Below, piece by piece: positions 1 through 10,529 of a stretch of DNA of 64,000 nt (its first letter is position 1; each line of letters begins with the position of its first letter). The DNA is from Hydrogenophaga sp. BPS33 (GTDB lineage Bacteria; Pseudomonadota; Gammaproteobacteria; Burkholderiales; Burkholderiaceae_C). The stretch lies in NCBI RefSeq assembly GCF_009859475.1, contig NZ_CP044549.1, positions 496,001 through 560,000 of the forward strand, given 5' to 3'. Under the pieces are notes generated by a model, which was not told the DNA's origin, searched no databases, and was given only the letters and a program-made list of their open reading frames with translations. Both the position numbers and the translations under genes were made by a program.

Positions 1-71
1 GCGCGCTGGCCGCTCGCTTCAAGGCCGATGCCCCGGCCGCGCCCGCGCCGGCCAAGGGCGCGGTGTACTGA
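1..71 (+). CDS. C-terminal tail of an upstream gene (partial)
   Basis: An open frame enters from the left edge (codons from base 3) and ends at TGA 69-71. The visible 22 residues are Ala/Pro-rich and end in KGAVY. This is too little to assign a family. The frame stops 31 bases before the next start codon, so the two genes may share a transcript. Confidence 0.5.
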   Translation, partial: ALAARFKADAPAAPAPAKGAVY

Positions 72-102
72 GCGCACACGCTCGAGCCCGAAGGAGACCG
101 GC

Positions 103-900
103 ATGAACGCAGCCTTGCAACCGACCATCCTTACCCCGCCCGCCGGCATGCACCCGGACGAATGGGCCGCGCGCGTCGAACTCGCATCGTGCTACCGCGT
201 GTTCGCGATGCTCGGCTGGACCGAGATGATCTACAACCACATCACGCTGCGCCTTCCGTCCAGCGTGTGCGGCAAGGACAAACAGTTCCTGATCAACCCC
301 TTCGGCTTGCACTACAGCGAAGTCACAGCGCGCAACCTGGTGAAGATCAACCTGCAAGGCGAGGTGCTCGATGGCTCGTCGCACCCGGTGAACCCGGCCG
401 GCTTCACCGTGCACGCCGCCATTCACGATGGCCTGCCCGGCGCGCACTGCGTCATGCACACCCACACCACCGCGGGAGTGGCCGTGGCCTGCCTGAAGGA
501 GGGCTTGCAGCAGACCAACTTCTACACCGCGCAGTTGCACGGCATGGTCGCGTACCACGACTTCGAAGGCATCACCATCCATGCCGACGAGGCGCCACGT
601 CTGCTCAAGAGCATCGGCGACAAGCCCGCCGTGATCCTGCGCAACCATGGCCTGCTGGCCTGGGGCGCGACCGTGCCGCAGACCTTCGTCATCCTCTGGA
701 CCTTGCAGCGCGCCTGCGAGATCCAGATGGCGACCTATTCCATGGGCGGCGTGCAGGCGGTCATTCCCGTGTCCGAAGCCATCGCCGCGAAATGCACGCG
801 CGATGCGCTGCAATTCAACCCGAACCACGGCGCCGGTCGCGACGTGTTCGACGCCTTGGTGCGGCAGGTGAACCGCCTGGACCGCAGCTACCTGGAGTGA
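103..900 (+). CDS. class II aldolase/adducin family protein
   Basis: 265 aa. The family comprises zinc-dependent aldolases and decarboxylases acting on small sugar phosphates or hydroxy acids (L-fuculose-phosphate aldolase type). The metal-binding pair HTH lies at residues 119-121 in VMHTHTTAGV, and a further conserved His is in LRNHGLLAWG. The start is ATG 103, preceded by GAAGGAGA; an upstream in-frame extension has no ribosome site. The TTG-started reductase gene follows after 4 bases, so the two are probably co-translated. The exact substrate cannot be read from sequence; many catabolic members of this group are not true aldolases. Confidence 0.85.
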   Translation: MNAALQPTILTPPAGMHPDEWAARVELASCYRVFAMLGWTEMIYNHITLRLPSSVCGKDKQFLINPFGLHYSEVTARNLVKINLQGEVLDGSSHPVNPAGFTVHAAIHDGLPGAHCVMHTHTTAGVAVACLKEGLQQTNFYTAQLHGMVAYHDFEGITIHADEAPRLLKSIGDKPAVILRNHGLLAWGATVPQTFVILWTLQRACEIQMATYSMGGVQAVIPVSEAIAAKCTRDALQFNPNHGAGRDVFDALVRQVNRLDRSYLE

Positions 901-904
901 CCCC

Positions 905-1909
905 TTGAGTTCGACCCTTGAATTTCCGCGCGTGGCCATCGTGGGCGCCGGCGCCATTGGCGGCTGGCTGGGCGTGCGGCTTGCGCAGGTGGGTTGCCGC
1001 GTGAGCGTGCTCGCGCGTGGCGATACCTTGGCCGCGCTGCAGCGCGATGGCCTGCAACTGCACCAGGACGGGCAATGCCACCAGGCACCGGTGCAGGCCG
1101 CCGCCGACGCGGCGGAGCTCGGCGCGCAAGACCTCGTCATCGTGGCTCTGAAGGCGCCCGCGCTGCCGGCGGTGGTGCCCGGCATGGCGCCGCTGCTCGG
1201 GTCGGACACGGTGGTGCTCACCGCCATGAACGGCGTGCCCTGGTGGTTCTTCAACGGCTTCGGTGGCGCGCACGCCGGCACGCCTTTGAAGACCGTCGAT
1301 GCCGACGGTTCGATCGAGCGCGGCATCCCCGCTCGGCATGTCATCGGTGGTGTGGTGCACGCGAGCTGCTCGGTGGACGCGCCTGGCGTCGTGCGCCATC
1401 ACTTCGGCAAAGGGCTCATCGTGGGCGAACCGTCCGGCGCATCTTCCGTGCGCGTGCAGGCGCTGGCCGCGCTGATGCAGCGCGCGGGGCTGGACGCCAG
1501 CGTCTCACCGCAGATTCAGAAAGACATCTGGTACAAGCTCTGGGGCAACATGACGGTGAACCCGGTGAGCGCGCTCACCGGTGCCACCAGCGACCGCATC
1601 CTGGACGACGAGCTGGTGCGCGGCTTCATCAGCCGCGTCATGCTCGAAGCCAAGGAGATCGGCGCGCGCATCGGCATCCCGATCGACCAGCAGCCCGAAG
1701 ACCGGCATGCCGTCACGCGCAAGCTCGGCGCGTTCAAGACCTCGATGCTGCAGGACGTGCAAGCGCGCAAACCGGTGGAACTCGACGCGCTGGTGGCGGT
1801 GGTGCGCGAACTCGGCCAACTCACCGGTGTGCCGACGCCCTTCACCGATGCGCTGCTGGGCCTCTCGCGCCTGCAGGCGCAGGTGCTGGGCCTGTATCCC
1901 TCAGCCTGA
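905..1909 (+). CDS. 2-dehydropantoate 2-reductase family (PanE/ApbA-like) protein
   Basis: 334 aa NADPH-dependent ketopantoate reductase fold. The N-terminal Rossmann motif VGAGAIGG is at residues 13-20, and the C-terminal helical domain includes the Lys-containing segment IQKDIWYKLWGNM that is typical of the family. The start appears to be TTG 905, with GGAG in the end of the aldolase gene about 10 bases upstream. Genomes of this group often carry several paralogues, and pairing with a class II aldolase suggests a catabolic reductase rather than pantothenate synthesis; that is inference. Its last 9 bases overlap the convergent marC-like gene. Confidence 0.85.
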   Translation: MSSTLEFPRVAIVGAGAIGGWLGVRLAQVGCRVSVLARGDTLAALQRDGLQLHQDGQCHQAPVQAAADAAELGAQDLVIVALKAPALPAVVPGMAPLLGSDTVVLTAMNGVPWWFFNGFGGAHAGTPLKTVDADGSIERGIPARHVIGGVVHASCSVDAPGVVRHHFGKGLIVGEPSGASSVRVQALAALMQRAGLDASVSPQIQKDIWYKLWGNMTVNPVSALTGATSDRILDDELVRGFISRVMLEAKEIGARIGIPIDQQPEDRHAVTRKLGAFKTSMLQDVQARKPVELDALVAVVRELGQLTGVPTPFTDALLGLSRLQAQVLGLYPSA

Positions 1910-2521
1910 GAGTGCCGGAAACAGCTTCACCAGTCCGGTGGCCATCACCTCGACCGACAGCGCGGCGAGGATCAACCCCATGAGCCGCGTCATCACGTTG
2001 ATGCCGGTCTGGCCCAGCACGCGCGCGATCGGTTCGGCCAAGGTGAAACACAAGGCGGTAGCCAGCGCGACCACCACGCCATAGCCCACCAGCGCAGCGT
2101 GCTGGAAAAAGGTCTTGGCCTGGTCGGCATAGATCACCACCGTGGACATCGTGGCCGGACCCGTCAGCAAGGGAATCGTGAGCGGCACCACGGCGATGGA
2201 GGTGCGGGCCGAGGCCTCGTTCAAGTCCTGGTCGGCGGCCTTCGCCTCGGCTGGGCGCGCATTGAGCATGGCCAGCGAGGAGGTCAGCAGCAACATGCCG
2301 CCACCCACCTGAAAACTGGCCAGCGAGATGCTGAAGAACTCCAGGATCTGCAGGCCGATGATGGCGCAGGTGGCGATCACGGCGAAGGCGCTGAATGCCG
2401 ACACCACCACCGTGCGCTGCCGCTGCTGCCGCGAAAACCCCTGCGTGTAGTGGATGAAGAACGGCACGATCGCCAAGGGGTTGACGATCGCCAGCAGGGT
2501 GATGAGCGGCTTGAAGTCCAT
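1901..2521 (-). CDS. MarC family integral membrane protein
   Basis: 206 aa, hydrophobic throughout with about six membrane segments. It opens with the family-typical NPLAIVPFF segment and contains the LTGPATMSTVVIY segment in the second half. The family (YhgN/MarC) lies in the inner membrane and has no established substrate; the old link to multiple antibiotic resistance was not upheld. It is convergent with the reductase gene and overlaps its 3' end by 9 bases, leaving no room for a terminator between them. Confidence 0.85.
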   Translation of the reverse strand: MDFKPLITLLAIVNPLAIVPFFIHYTQGFSRQQRQRTVVVSAFSAFAVIATCAIIGLQILEFFSISLASFQVGGGMLLLTSSLAMLNARPAEAKAADQDLNEASARTSIAVVPLTIPLLTGPATMSTVVIYADQAKTFFQHAALVGYGVVVALATALCFTLAEPIARVLGQTGINVMTRLMGLILAALSVEVMATGLVKLFPALSG

Positions 2522-2537
2522 GCTGGATTGTGGCTTA

Positions 2538-2650
2538 CCGGCTCACCCCCCTGCGCCGCTGACGCGGCTTCCCCCCTCTCTGGCGCGCCTTTGGCGCTTG
2601 GAGGGGGGACGACACCTTGGGCCGGCGCAGCCGTCCTTTGGTGCCTCTGG
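2538..2650. repeat. GC-rich dispersed-repeat-like element with hairpin
   Basis: Intergenic segment between two minus-strand genes. It holds a nested inverted repeat: CCCCCCTC (2571-2578) pairs with GAGGGGGG (2601-2608), and inside it GCGCC (2585-2589) pairs with GGCGC (2593-2597) around TTT. The following GACGACACCTTGGGC and the preceding CACCCCCCTGCGCCGCTG resemble a palindromic element that I recall recurring many times in Comamonadaceae genomes, usually between genes. The copy number in this genome cannot be counted from one window. Confidence 0.55.
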
Positions 2651-2688
2651 ATTCATGCACGCGCGCCGGGTGAGGGCCACGCCTGTGT

Positions 2689-3435
2689 TCAGCGCCCGCC
2701 GGACACGTCCATCAGGCTCATCGTGGTGTAGCTCGCCGCATCCGACAGCAGCCAGACAATCGCCTGCGCCACCTCGTCGGCAGTGCCGCCGCGTTGCATC
2801 GGCACCTGGTGCTTGAGGTCGTTCACGCGGTTGGGCAGGCCGCCGGAGGCGTGGATCTCGGTGTCAATCAGTCCGGGGCGCACGGCATTGACGCGAATAC
2901 CCTCGCCGCCCACTTCGCGTGCCAAGCCGATGGTGAACGCGTCGATCGCGCCTTTGGCGGCCGCGTAGTCCACGTATTGACCTGCGGCCCCCAGGCGTGC
3001 TGCCGCGCTGGAGAGGTTCACGATGCTGCCGCCTTCGCCACCGTGTCGGGTGCTCATGCGGCGCACCGCTTCGCGTGCGCACAGCATCGAGCCGATCACG
3101 TTGACATCGAACATGCGGCGCCAGCGCGCCACGCCCATCTCGTCCACGCGCGCGGTCACGTCGACCACACCGGCGTTGTTCACCAAGCCGTGGAGGCGGC
3201 CGAGCTTGGCATCGATCTTCGCGAACATCGCCAGCACCTGGTCCTCCTGCGCCACGTCGGCCTGCACGCTAATGGCCGTGCCGCCGTCGGCGCGAATGGC
3301 GCGCACCACTTCGTCGGCCGCGAGCGAATTCGCGGTGTAGTTCACCGCCACCGCCCAACCCTGTTGCGCGGCCAGCCGCGCGGTGGCCGCGCCGATGCCG
3401 CGTCCGCCGCCCGTGACCAGAAGCACCTTGTCCAT
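2689..3435 (-). CDS. SDR family NAD(P)-dependent oxidoreductase
   Basis: 248 aa classical short-chain dehydrogenase. The cofactor motif TGGGRGIG is at residues 8-15, NNAG at 86-89, the catalytic Ser in NLSSAAARLG near 142, and YAAAK at 157-161. Start ATG at 3435 is chosen because GGAGACGGG lies directly upstream; an upstream in-frame Met would add a non-family leader. The C-terminal end MSLMDVSGGR is typical. The gene diverges from the DsbA-fold isomerase gene, with an 86-base gap that must hold both promoters. Substrate unknown. Confidence 0.88.
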   Translation of the reverse strand: MDKVLLVTGGGRGIGAATARLAAQQGWAVAVNYTANSLAADEVVRAIRADGGTAISVQADVAQEDQVLAMFAKIDAKLGRLHGLVNNAGVVDVTARVDEMGVARWRRMFDVNVIGSMLCAREAVRRMSTRHGGEGGSIVNLSSAAARLGAAGQYVDYAAAKGAIDAFTIGLAREVGGEGIRVNAVRPGLIDTEIHASGGLPNRVNDLKHQVPMQRGGTADEVAQAIVWLLSDAASYTTMSLMDVSGGR

Positions 3436-3521
3436 AACCCGTCTCCTGCAGAATGGGGCGGCATCGCGTACAACACGGGCTCGCCACCGGCGTGCCATTA
3501 CAACAGCGTCAGGAGATCAAT

Positions 3522-4121
3522 ATGGGTCGCACAGTCGACTATTACTTCGTTCCGCAAAGCCCCTGGACCTACTTCGGGCATGAACGCTTCGCCGCCTTGC
3601 TGCGCGAGACCGGTACCCAGGTGCGCGTGCTGCCCATGGACCTGGGCCGCATTTTTCCGCTCTCTGGTGGCCTGCCGCTGCCCAAGCGCGCGCCGCAGCG
3701 CCAGGCGTACCGCCTGCTCGAACTGCGCCGCTTCAGCGAGGCGCTGGGCATCCCGCTGCACCCCGAGCCGCGCTTTTTTCCCGTGGCAGGCGACCCCGCC
3801 GCGCGGCTGATCACCGCCGTGGCAATGCATGACGGCGACGCCGCGGCGATGCGCCTGACGGGTGCCGTGTTGGCGGCGGTATGGGCGCAGCAGCGCGACA
3901 TTGCCTCGCTGGAGGTGCTCGCACAGCTGCTGGACGAAACGGGCCTGGATGCGCAACGGCTGCAGCAGTCGCAACAAGCGGACGTGCAGGCGCGCTACGA
4001 GGCGCAGACGCAAGCGGCCATCGACCTTCAGGTGTTCGGTGCGCCGAGTTATGTCATCGATGGCGAATTGTTCTGGGGCCAGGACCGCCTCGATTTCGTG
4101 GCGCGCAAACTGCGCGCTTGA
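3522..4121 (+). CDS. 2-hydroxychromene-2-carboxylate isomerase-like DsbA/kappa-GST family protein
   Basis: 199 aa thioredoxin-fold protein of the DsbA/kappa-GST superfamily. The N-terminal YYFVPQSPWTYFG carries the Ser-Pro pair used by HCCA isomerases in place of the DsbA CxxC. The cis-Pro region GAPSYVIDGELFWGQDRLDF near the C-terminus is diagnostic. The start ATG 3522 has AGGAG 9 bases upstream. The family isomerises hydroxychromene carboxylate in naphthalene catabolism using glutathione, but most members lie outside that pathway. It is followed by a dienelactone hydrolase gene and, further on, a GST. Confidence 0.85.
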   Translation: MGRTVDYYFVPQSPWTYFGHERFAALLRETGTQVRVLPMDLGRIFPLSGGLPLPKRAPQRQAYRLLELRRFSEALGIPLHPEPRFFPVAGDPAARLITAVAMHDGDAAAMRLTGAVLAAVWAQQRDIASLEVLAQLLDETGLDAQRLQQSQQADVQARYEAQTQAAIDLQVFGAPSYVIDGELFWGQDRLDFVARKLRA

Positions 4122-4154
4122 ATTTCTTTTCCATCCCACAACAGGAGAACCACC

Positions 4155-4838
4155 ATGGGTCAAACCATCGAACTCACGGCCGCCGACGGCTTCAAATTCC
4201 CCGCCTACGTGGCAACGCCTGCCGGCAAACCGCGCGGCGCGGTGGTCGTGCTGCAGGAGATCTTCGGCGTGAACTCGCACATCCGCTCCGTGGCCGATGG
4301 GTATGCCGCAGAGGGCTATCTCGCGGTCGCACCCGCCACCTTCCACCGCGTCAAGCAGGGCGTGGAGCTGGGCTACACGGAGGCCGACATGAAAGCCGGC
4401 ATGGAACTCAAGGCGGCAGTGGAAAGCCTGCCGGCTCCTGGTGTGCTGCCCGACATCCAGGCCGCCATCGACCATGCCGCGCAAGCGGGCAAGGTCGGCA
4501 TCGTCGGTTATTGCTGGGGCGGTCTGCTCACCTGGCGCTCAGCGTGCCTGCTCAAGGGCTTGTCGGCTGCCGCACCGTATTACGGCGGAGGCATGACCGC
4601 GGGCGACGAGCCCGCGCGCAAACCGACCGTGCCTGTGCTGGCGCACTTTGGCGAACAGGACCACTGGATTCCGCTCGACACCGTGGAGGCGTTCAAGAAA
4701 GCGCAACCCGGCGTGACCGTGCACGTCTACGACGCCAACCACGGTTTCAACTGCGACCAGCGCGGTTCGTACAACGAAGCCGCAGCCAAGCTGGCGCGCG
4801 AACGCACGCTGGCCTTCTTCGCGCAACACCTCGTGTGA
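4155..4838 (+). CDS. dienelactone hydrolase family protein
   Basis: 227 aa alpha/beta hydrolase. The catalytic triad is visible: C120 in [10 protein letters not shown]169 in FGEQDHWIP and H196 in YDANHGFNC. The Cys nucleophile is the hallmark of dienelactone hydrolases (carboxymethylenebutenolidase) that open the lactone in the modified ortho-cleavage pathway. No chlorocatechol genes are nearby, so the true substrate may differ. A strong AGGAG precedes ATG 4155. The next gene starts 4 bases after the stop, which implies co-translation. Confidence 0.88.
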   Translation: MGQTIELTAADGFKFPAYVATPAGKPRGAVVVLQEIFGVNSHIRSVADGYAAEGYLAVAPATFHRVKQGVELGYTEADMKAGMELKAAVESLPAPGVLPDIQAAIDHAAQAGKVGIVGYCWGGLLTWRSACLLKGLSAAAPYYGGGMTAGDEPARKPTVPVLAHFGEQDHWIPLDTVEAFKKAQPGVTVHVYDANHGFNCDQRGSYNEAAAKLARERTLAFFAQHLV

Positions 4839-4842
4839 TGCG

Positions 4843-5751
4843 ATGTGGCGCGCCGCTGCGTCGCTGGGGTTGCTGATCGCTGCCTGCACCGCCGCCGTGG
4901 CGGCGGACTACAGCGGCCCGCTGTTCGACGCCCATCTGCACTACAACAACGAAGCCTGTACCCACGACACGCCGGCACCGGGCTGCCCGCACCCGATGGC
5001 CGACGTGCTCGATCGCATGCAGCGCAACGGCGTGCGCGCCATCGTCGCCAATTCGCGGCCCAACGACGGCACCCGCGCGCTGGCCAGCGCGCGCGAGCAG
5101 ACGCGAAAGGCCGGCGTGACGGTGGTGCCCTTCGTGCGCCTGTACCGAGACCGGGCCGACTACAACAACTGGTTCCGCGACCCGAGCATCGTGGACATGG
5201 TGAACGCCGAGCTCAAGCGCGGCACGCCCGCGGGCCCCTACCGTGGCCTGGGCGAATTCCACCTCTATGACAGCGCCAACGCCAACGGCCCCGTGGCCAG
5301 GCAGCTCATGGCCCTGGCCGAGCAGAAAGACCTGGCGATCCTCGCGCACGTGGACGACGTAGCGATCGACCTGCTGATGGCGAACACACCGTCCAAAGGA
5401 CAGAAGTCGCTGCTGATCTGGGCGCACACCGGCATCGGCGGTACACCGGTCCAGCGCGTGGACGAACTCTTGGCCCGTTACCCGCGCCTGTACGGCGAAC
5501 TCTCTTACCGACCGGGCCTGACCTGCGCCGATGGCCAGCTCTGCCCCGAATGGCGGGCCCTGCTGCTCAAGTACCCCGAGCGCTTCCTGATTGGCTCGGA
5601 CACCTGGGTCAACCAGCGTTGGCTCTACTACGGCGATCTCATGAAGGGCTACCGCACCTGGCTGGGCGGCCTGCCGGCCGACGTGGCGAAGAAGATCGCC
5701 TGGGACAATGGCGCCTCGCTGTTTGGCCTGCCCAACCCCGCTCCCCGATGA
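4843..5751 (+). CDS. exported amidohydrolase-superfamily protein
   Basis: 302 aa. Residues 1-21 form a signal peptide ending AAVA-AD, so the product is probably periplasmic. Metal-site motifs of the amidohydrolase superfamily follow in order: FDAHLHY near residue 29, a mid-chain His in [19 protein letters not shown] and the late Asp in LIGSDTWVN. The nearest relatives are TIM-barrel metal-dependent hydrolases of the 2-pyrone-4,6-dicarboxylate lactonase/TatD sort, but exported versions are poorly characterised. It overlaps the GST start by 4 bases (ATGA). Confidence 0.75.
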   Translation: MWRAAASLGLLIAACTAAVAADYSGPLFDAHLHYNNEACTHDTPAPGCPHPMADVLDRMQRNGVRAIVANSRPNDGTRALASAREQTRKAGVTVVPFVRLYRDRADYNNWFRDPSIVDMVNAELKRGTPAGPYRGLGEFHLYDSANANGPVARQLMALAEQKDLAILAHVDDVAIDLLMANTPSKGQKSLLIWAHTGIGGTPVQRVDELLARYPRLYGELSYRPGLTCADGQLCPEWRALLLKYPERFLIGSDTWVNQRWLYYGDLMKGYRTWLGGLPADVAKKIAWDNGASLFGLPNPAPR

Positions 5752-6410
5752 TCCAACTGCACTTCTACCCCAGCACCGCGGCCATGGTGCCGCACATCCT
5801 GCTCGAAGAACTGGGCGTGCCCTACGAGCGGGTGCGCATCGACCGCGAGAACGGCGCGCTGGATTCGCCGGCCTACCGCGCGCTCAACCCCAACGGCCTG
5901 ATCCCGGTGCTGGTCGATGGCGACCTGGTGCTCTACGAAACAGCGGCCATCTGCCTGCACCTGTGCGACACACACCCGCAGGCCAGCCTGATGCCCGCGC
6001 TGGGCACGAAAGAGCGCGCGCACGCCTACAAGTGGCTCATGTGGCTGACCAACACCTTGCAGGCCACGCTCATCGTTTACTTCTACCCCCACCGCTGGGT
6101 GAACGAGCCGGGCAGCGCCGCGCAAGACGAAGTCAAGGCCGCGGCCAAGCGCCGCGTGGGCGCGCTCATTGCCCAGCTCGACGCCGAACTCGCGCGCCAC
6201 GGTGGTCCCTGGTTCCTGGGCGAGGCCTACTCGCTGCTTGACGCCTACGTGTTCACGTTGTGCCGCTGGACGCGCCACTTTTCCCCCGATTCGCCGGTTC
6301 GCCCCGCCCGCGAATACCCGCACCTGGGGCCCTACCTGCAGCGCATGCTGGAGCGCCCCTCCCTGCAGCGCGTGATGGTCAACGAAGGCCTGAGCCCCGC
6401 GTACGTCTGA
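5748..6410 (+). CDS. glutathione S-transferase family protein
   Basis: 220 aa. The N-terminal thioredoxin-like domain has the cis-Pro segment [22 protein letters not shown], where E-T/S-x-A-I is the glutathione contact. An all-helical C-terminal domain with the N-capping motif [11 protein letters not shown] follows. ATG 5748 overlaps the stop of the exported hydrolase gene. Gene clusters pairing a GST, a dienelactone hydrolase and a DsbA-fold isomerase are common around aromatic-compound degradation, but no ring-cleavage enzyme is in view. It is convergent with corA, 4 bases apart. Confidence 0.88.
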   Translation: MIQLHFYPSTAAMVPHILLEELGVPYERVRIDRENGALDSPAYRALNPNGLIPVLVDGDLVLYETAAICLHLCDTHPQASLMPALGTKERAHAYKWLMWLTNTLQATLIVYFYPHRWVNEPGSAAQDEVKAAAKRRVGALIAQLDAELARHGGPWFLGEAYSLLDAYVFTLCRWTRHFSPDSPVRPAREYPHLGPYLQRMLERPSLQRVMVNEGLSPAYV

Positions 6411-6414
6411 GCAT

Positions 6415-7530
6415 TCAGCGTCCGGCGGAGGTGCGCACCAGATAGCGCTTGCGCCAGAACAAGATGCCCAGCACCACGGCGGTCAGTGCCATGGAGCCGA
6501 TCGCCCACCAGAAGCCGGTCTGCTGGTGCAGCAGGGGAATGAACTGGAAGTTCATGCCGAAGATGCCCGCGATCAGGTTCAGCGGCAGAAAGATGGCCGT
6601 GAGTGCGGTGAGCGTGCGCATGATGTCGTTGGTGCGGTTGCTCTGCGCCGAGAAATGCATCTGCACGGCGGTCTCGGCGTTCTGCTCCAGCCGGCGCACG
6701 TGGTGCACCACCCGCTCGATGTGCTCCAGCACATCGCGAGAGCGCACCTTGAGCAGTTCCAATCCGCGTTGACCCCCATTGGTCTCGTTGGGCTCCCAGG
6801 TCGACAAGGACTCGATCCAGTCCTGGATCGCCGAGCGCTGGTCTTCGCAGATCTCGTCCAACTGGTGCAGGGAAATCCGCGCGTCCAGCAGCGAACTCCA
6901 GTTGCTGAAGCGACCCTTGGGCTGCAGCAGCTCGGATTGCCAGTGGTCCAGCTGGCGCGTGAGTTCGCGCCGCAACTCCAGGTAGCCATCCACCATCTGG
7001 TTGACGATGCGCAGCATCAGGTCGGCCGGGCCAGGCGGCAGGTGCACGCCGGTCACACGCGATGCCACCGCGGTCGAAGACAAGAGACGCGTGGCGTATT
7101 GGTCCAGCACCTGGCAGCCGGCCGGATGCACGGTGAGCAGCACCCTGTCAAATACCGCAAAGCCCACCGGACTGGTGTCGATGCGCCGCAGCACGGGCGG
7201 CCCGCTGCGCTTGATCGACTGCGTGAGCACCTCGCCTGGATGCGCCAGATCGGTTTCGCTCTGGCCTGCGGCGAGTCGACGGAACACCAGAATGTCGTAT
7301 TTCGAGGTGTAGTCGTAATGCGACGGCAACTGGTTGTTGAGCAGGTCCGAGAGGTGCAGATCGACCAGCGTGGTGCCCGCCAGCGCCTGCAAGCTGGCTT
7401 GAATGCGCGCTTGCTCCAGCTCGAATTCGCGTCGCCCGCAGGCGATCCAGAGGTAGCTCTGCGCGGCCAGCGACGTCGGCAGGCTGTCGATTTCGCTGGC
7501 ACCGGCGGGAGTGACGCGGAAGATGCGCAT
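6415..7530 (-). CDS. corA: CorA family magnesium/divalent cation transporter
   Basis: 371 aa. A long soluble N-terminal domain is followed by two C-terminal membrane segments. The selectivity-filter motif GMN is present in IAGIFGMNFQFIPL, just after the first segment. The usual MPEL after GMN is replaced by FQFI, as in distant CorA/ZntB branches, so the ion (Mg, Co, Ni or Zn) is uncertain. The gene begins 10 bases after the hemB stop on the same strand, so hemB and corA probably form one operon. That would fit if HemB is the Mg-dependent type. Confidence 0.85.
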   Translation of the reverse strand: MRIFRVTPAGASEIDSLPTSLAAQSYLWIACGRREFELEQARIQASLQALAGTTLVDLHLSDLLNNQLPSHYDYTSKYDILVFRRLAAGQSETDLAHPGEVLTQSIKRSGPPVLRRIDTSPVGFAVFDRVLLTVHPAGCQVLDQYATRLLSSTAVASRVTGVHLPPGPADLMLRIVNQMVDGYLELRRELTRQLDHWQSELLQPKGRFSNWSSLLDARISLHQLDEICEDQRSAIQDWIESLSTWEPNETNGGQRGLELLKVRSRDVLEHIERVVHHVRRLEQNAETAVQMHFSAQSNRTNDIMRTLTALTAIFLPLNLIAGIFGMNFQFIPLLHQQTGFWWAIGSMALTAVVLGILFWRKRYLVRTSAGR

Positions 7531-7540
7531 GGTGGAGGGC

Positions 7541-9837
<2,297 letters not shown>

Positions 9838-9880
9838 TCGTTCGATCTACATCAAATGTCACAAATGATCAATGTCAGGA

Positions 9881-9911
9881 TTGACAGGGTCACTTGGTTT
9901 TTGCCTATAAC
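9881..9911 (+). promoter_or_regulatory. sigma-70-type promoter of a candidate sRNA
   Basis: A perfect -35 TTGACA (9881-9886) and a -10 TATAAC (9906-9911), separated by 19 bases, which is longer than optimal. It lies 44 bases after the stop of the kinase-like gene. No protein start is suitably placed before the terminator at 10007, so it appears to drive a short untranslated RNA. Confidence 0.5.
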
Positions 9912-9917
9912 TGGTGT

Positions 9918-10036
9918 AACATTTCTTCCGAGTCTTCCGAAAGGTCGACTCCCCGCTTTTCCTCCCTGAGCGGGTGCCTTAGTGTGTGACAGCAAAAAGG
10001 CTTCCTAACCCGGCCCCAAAAGGCCGGGTTTTTTTT
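9918..10036 (+). ncRNA. candidate small regulatory RNA
   Basis: About 120 nt between a consensus-like promoter and a strong intrinsic terminator, with no credible reading frame. The predicted fold has a hairpin CCCGC (9952-9956) / GCGGG (9970-9974). Its 13-nt loop contains UUUUCCUCCCUGA, a CU-rich stretch complementary to Shine-Dalgarno sequences. The terminator stem comes last, which is the architecture of Hfq-type sRNAs. Two near-identical CTTCCGA pieces lie at 9924-9940. I cannot match it to a known family from memory. It could instead be the 3' UTR of the upstream gene. Confidence 0.45.
10007..10036 (+). terminator. intrinsic terminator
   Basis: Stem AACCCGGCC (10007-10015) / GGCCGGGTT (10022-10030), loop CCAAAA, followed by an uninterrupted T run to 10036. 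It ends the candidate sRNA and isolates the hemJ gene. Confidence 0.85.
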
Positions 10037-10096
10037 GCGCCTTCGAGACGCTGCGACGCCATGTGCTTGTGCCGGACTCGGGACTACACTGCCGCC

Positions 10097-10525
10097 ATGC
10101 TCTGGGTCAAGTCCTTCCATATTGTGTTTGTGGCGAGTTGGTTTGCCGGCTTGTTTTACCTGCCTCGCATTTTTGTCAACCTTGCCATGGTGCCGCCGGA
10201 AAGTGTGGCCGAGCGCGAGCGGCTGCTGCTCATGGCGTGCAAGCTGCTGCGATTCACCACTGTTTTGGCGGTGCCGGCTTTGGGGCTGGGCCTGTTGCTT
10301 TGGTTGGGCTATGGCATCGGCCGTGGTCCCGGGCAGGGCTGGATGCATGCCAAGCTGCTGGTGGTGTTCCTGGTCTTGGGCTATCACCATGCGTGTGCCG
10401 CCATGCTGCGCCGTTTCGTGCGTGGTCATAACCCGCGCAGCCATGTTTGGTATCGCTGGTTCAACGAAGTGCCCGTGATACTGCTGGTGGCTGCTGTGCT
10501 CCTGGTGGTGGTCAAGCCCTTCTGA
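10097..10525 (+). CDS. hemJ: HemJ/CopD-family membrane protein, probable protoporphyrinogen oxidase
   Basis: 142 aa with four membrane helices. The pattern matches HemJ (UPF0093): a conserved His in helix 1 (KSFHIVFVASWFAGLFYLPR), a Lys in WMHAKLLVVF and the C-terminal RWFNEVPVILL. HemJ oxidises protoporphyrinogen IX to protoporphyrin IX in the inner membrane, using heme b. The start ATG 10097 gives the family length; the frame is open upstream into the terminator but without family sequence. hemB lies about 1.5 kb away but on the other strand. Confidence 0.82.
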   Translation: MLWVKSFHIVFVASWFAGLFYLPRIFVNLAMVPPESVAERERLLLMACKLLRFTTVLAVPALGLGLLLWLGYGIGRGPGQGWMHAKLLVVFLVLGYHHACAAMLRRFVRGHNPRSHVWYRWFNEVPVILLVAAVLLVVVKPF

Positions 10526-10529
10526 CGTC

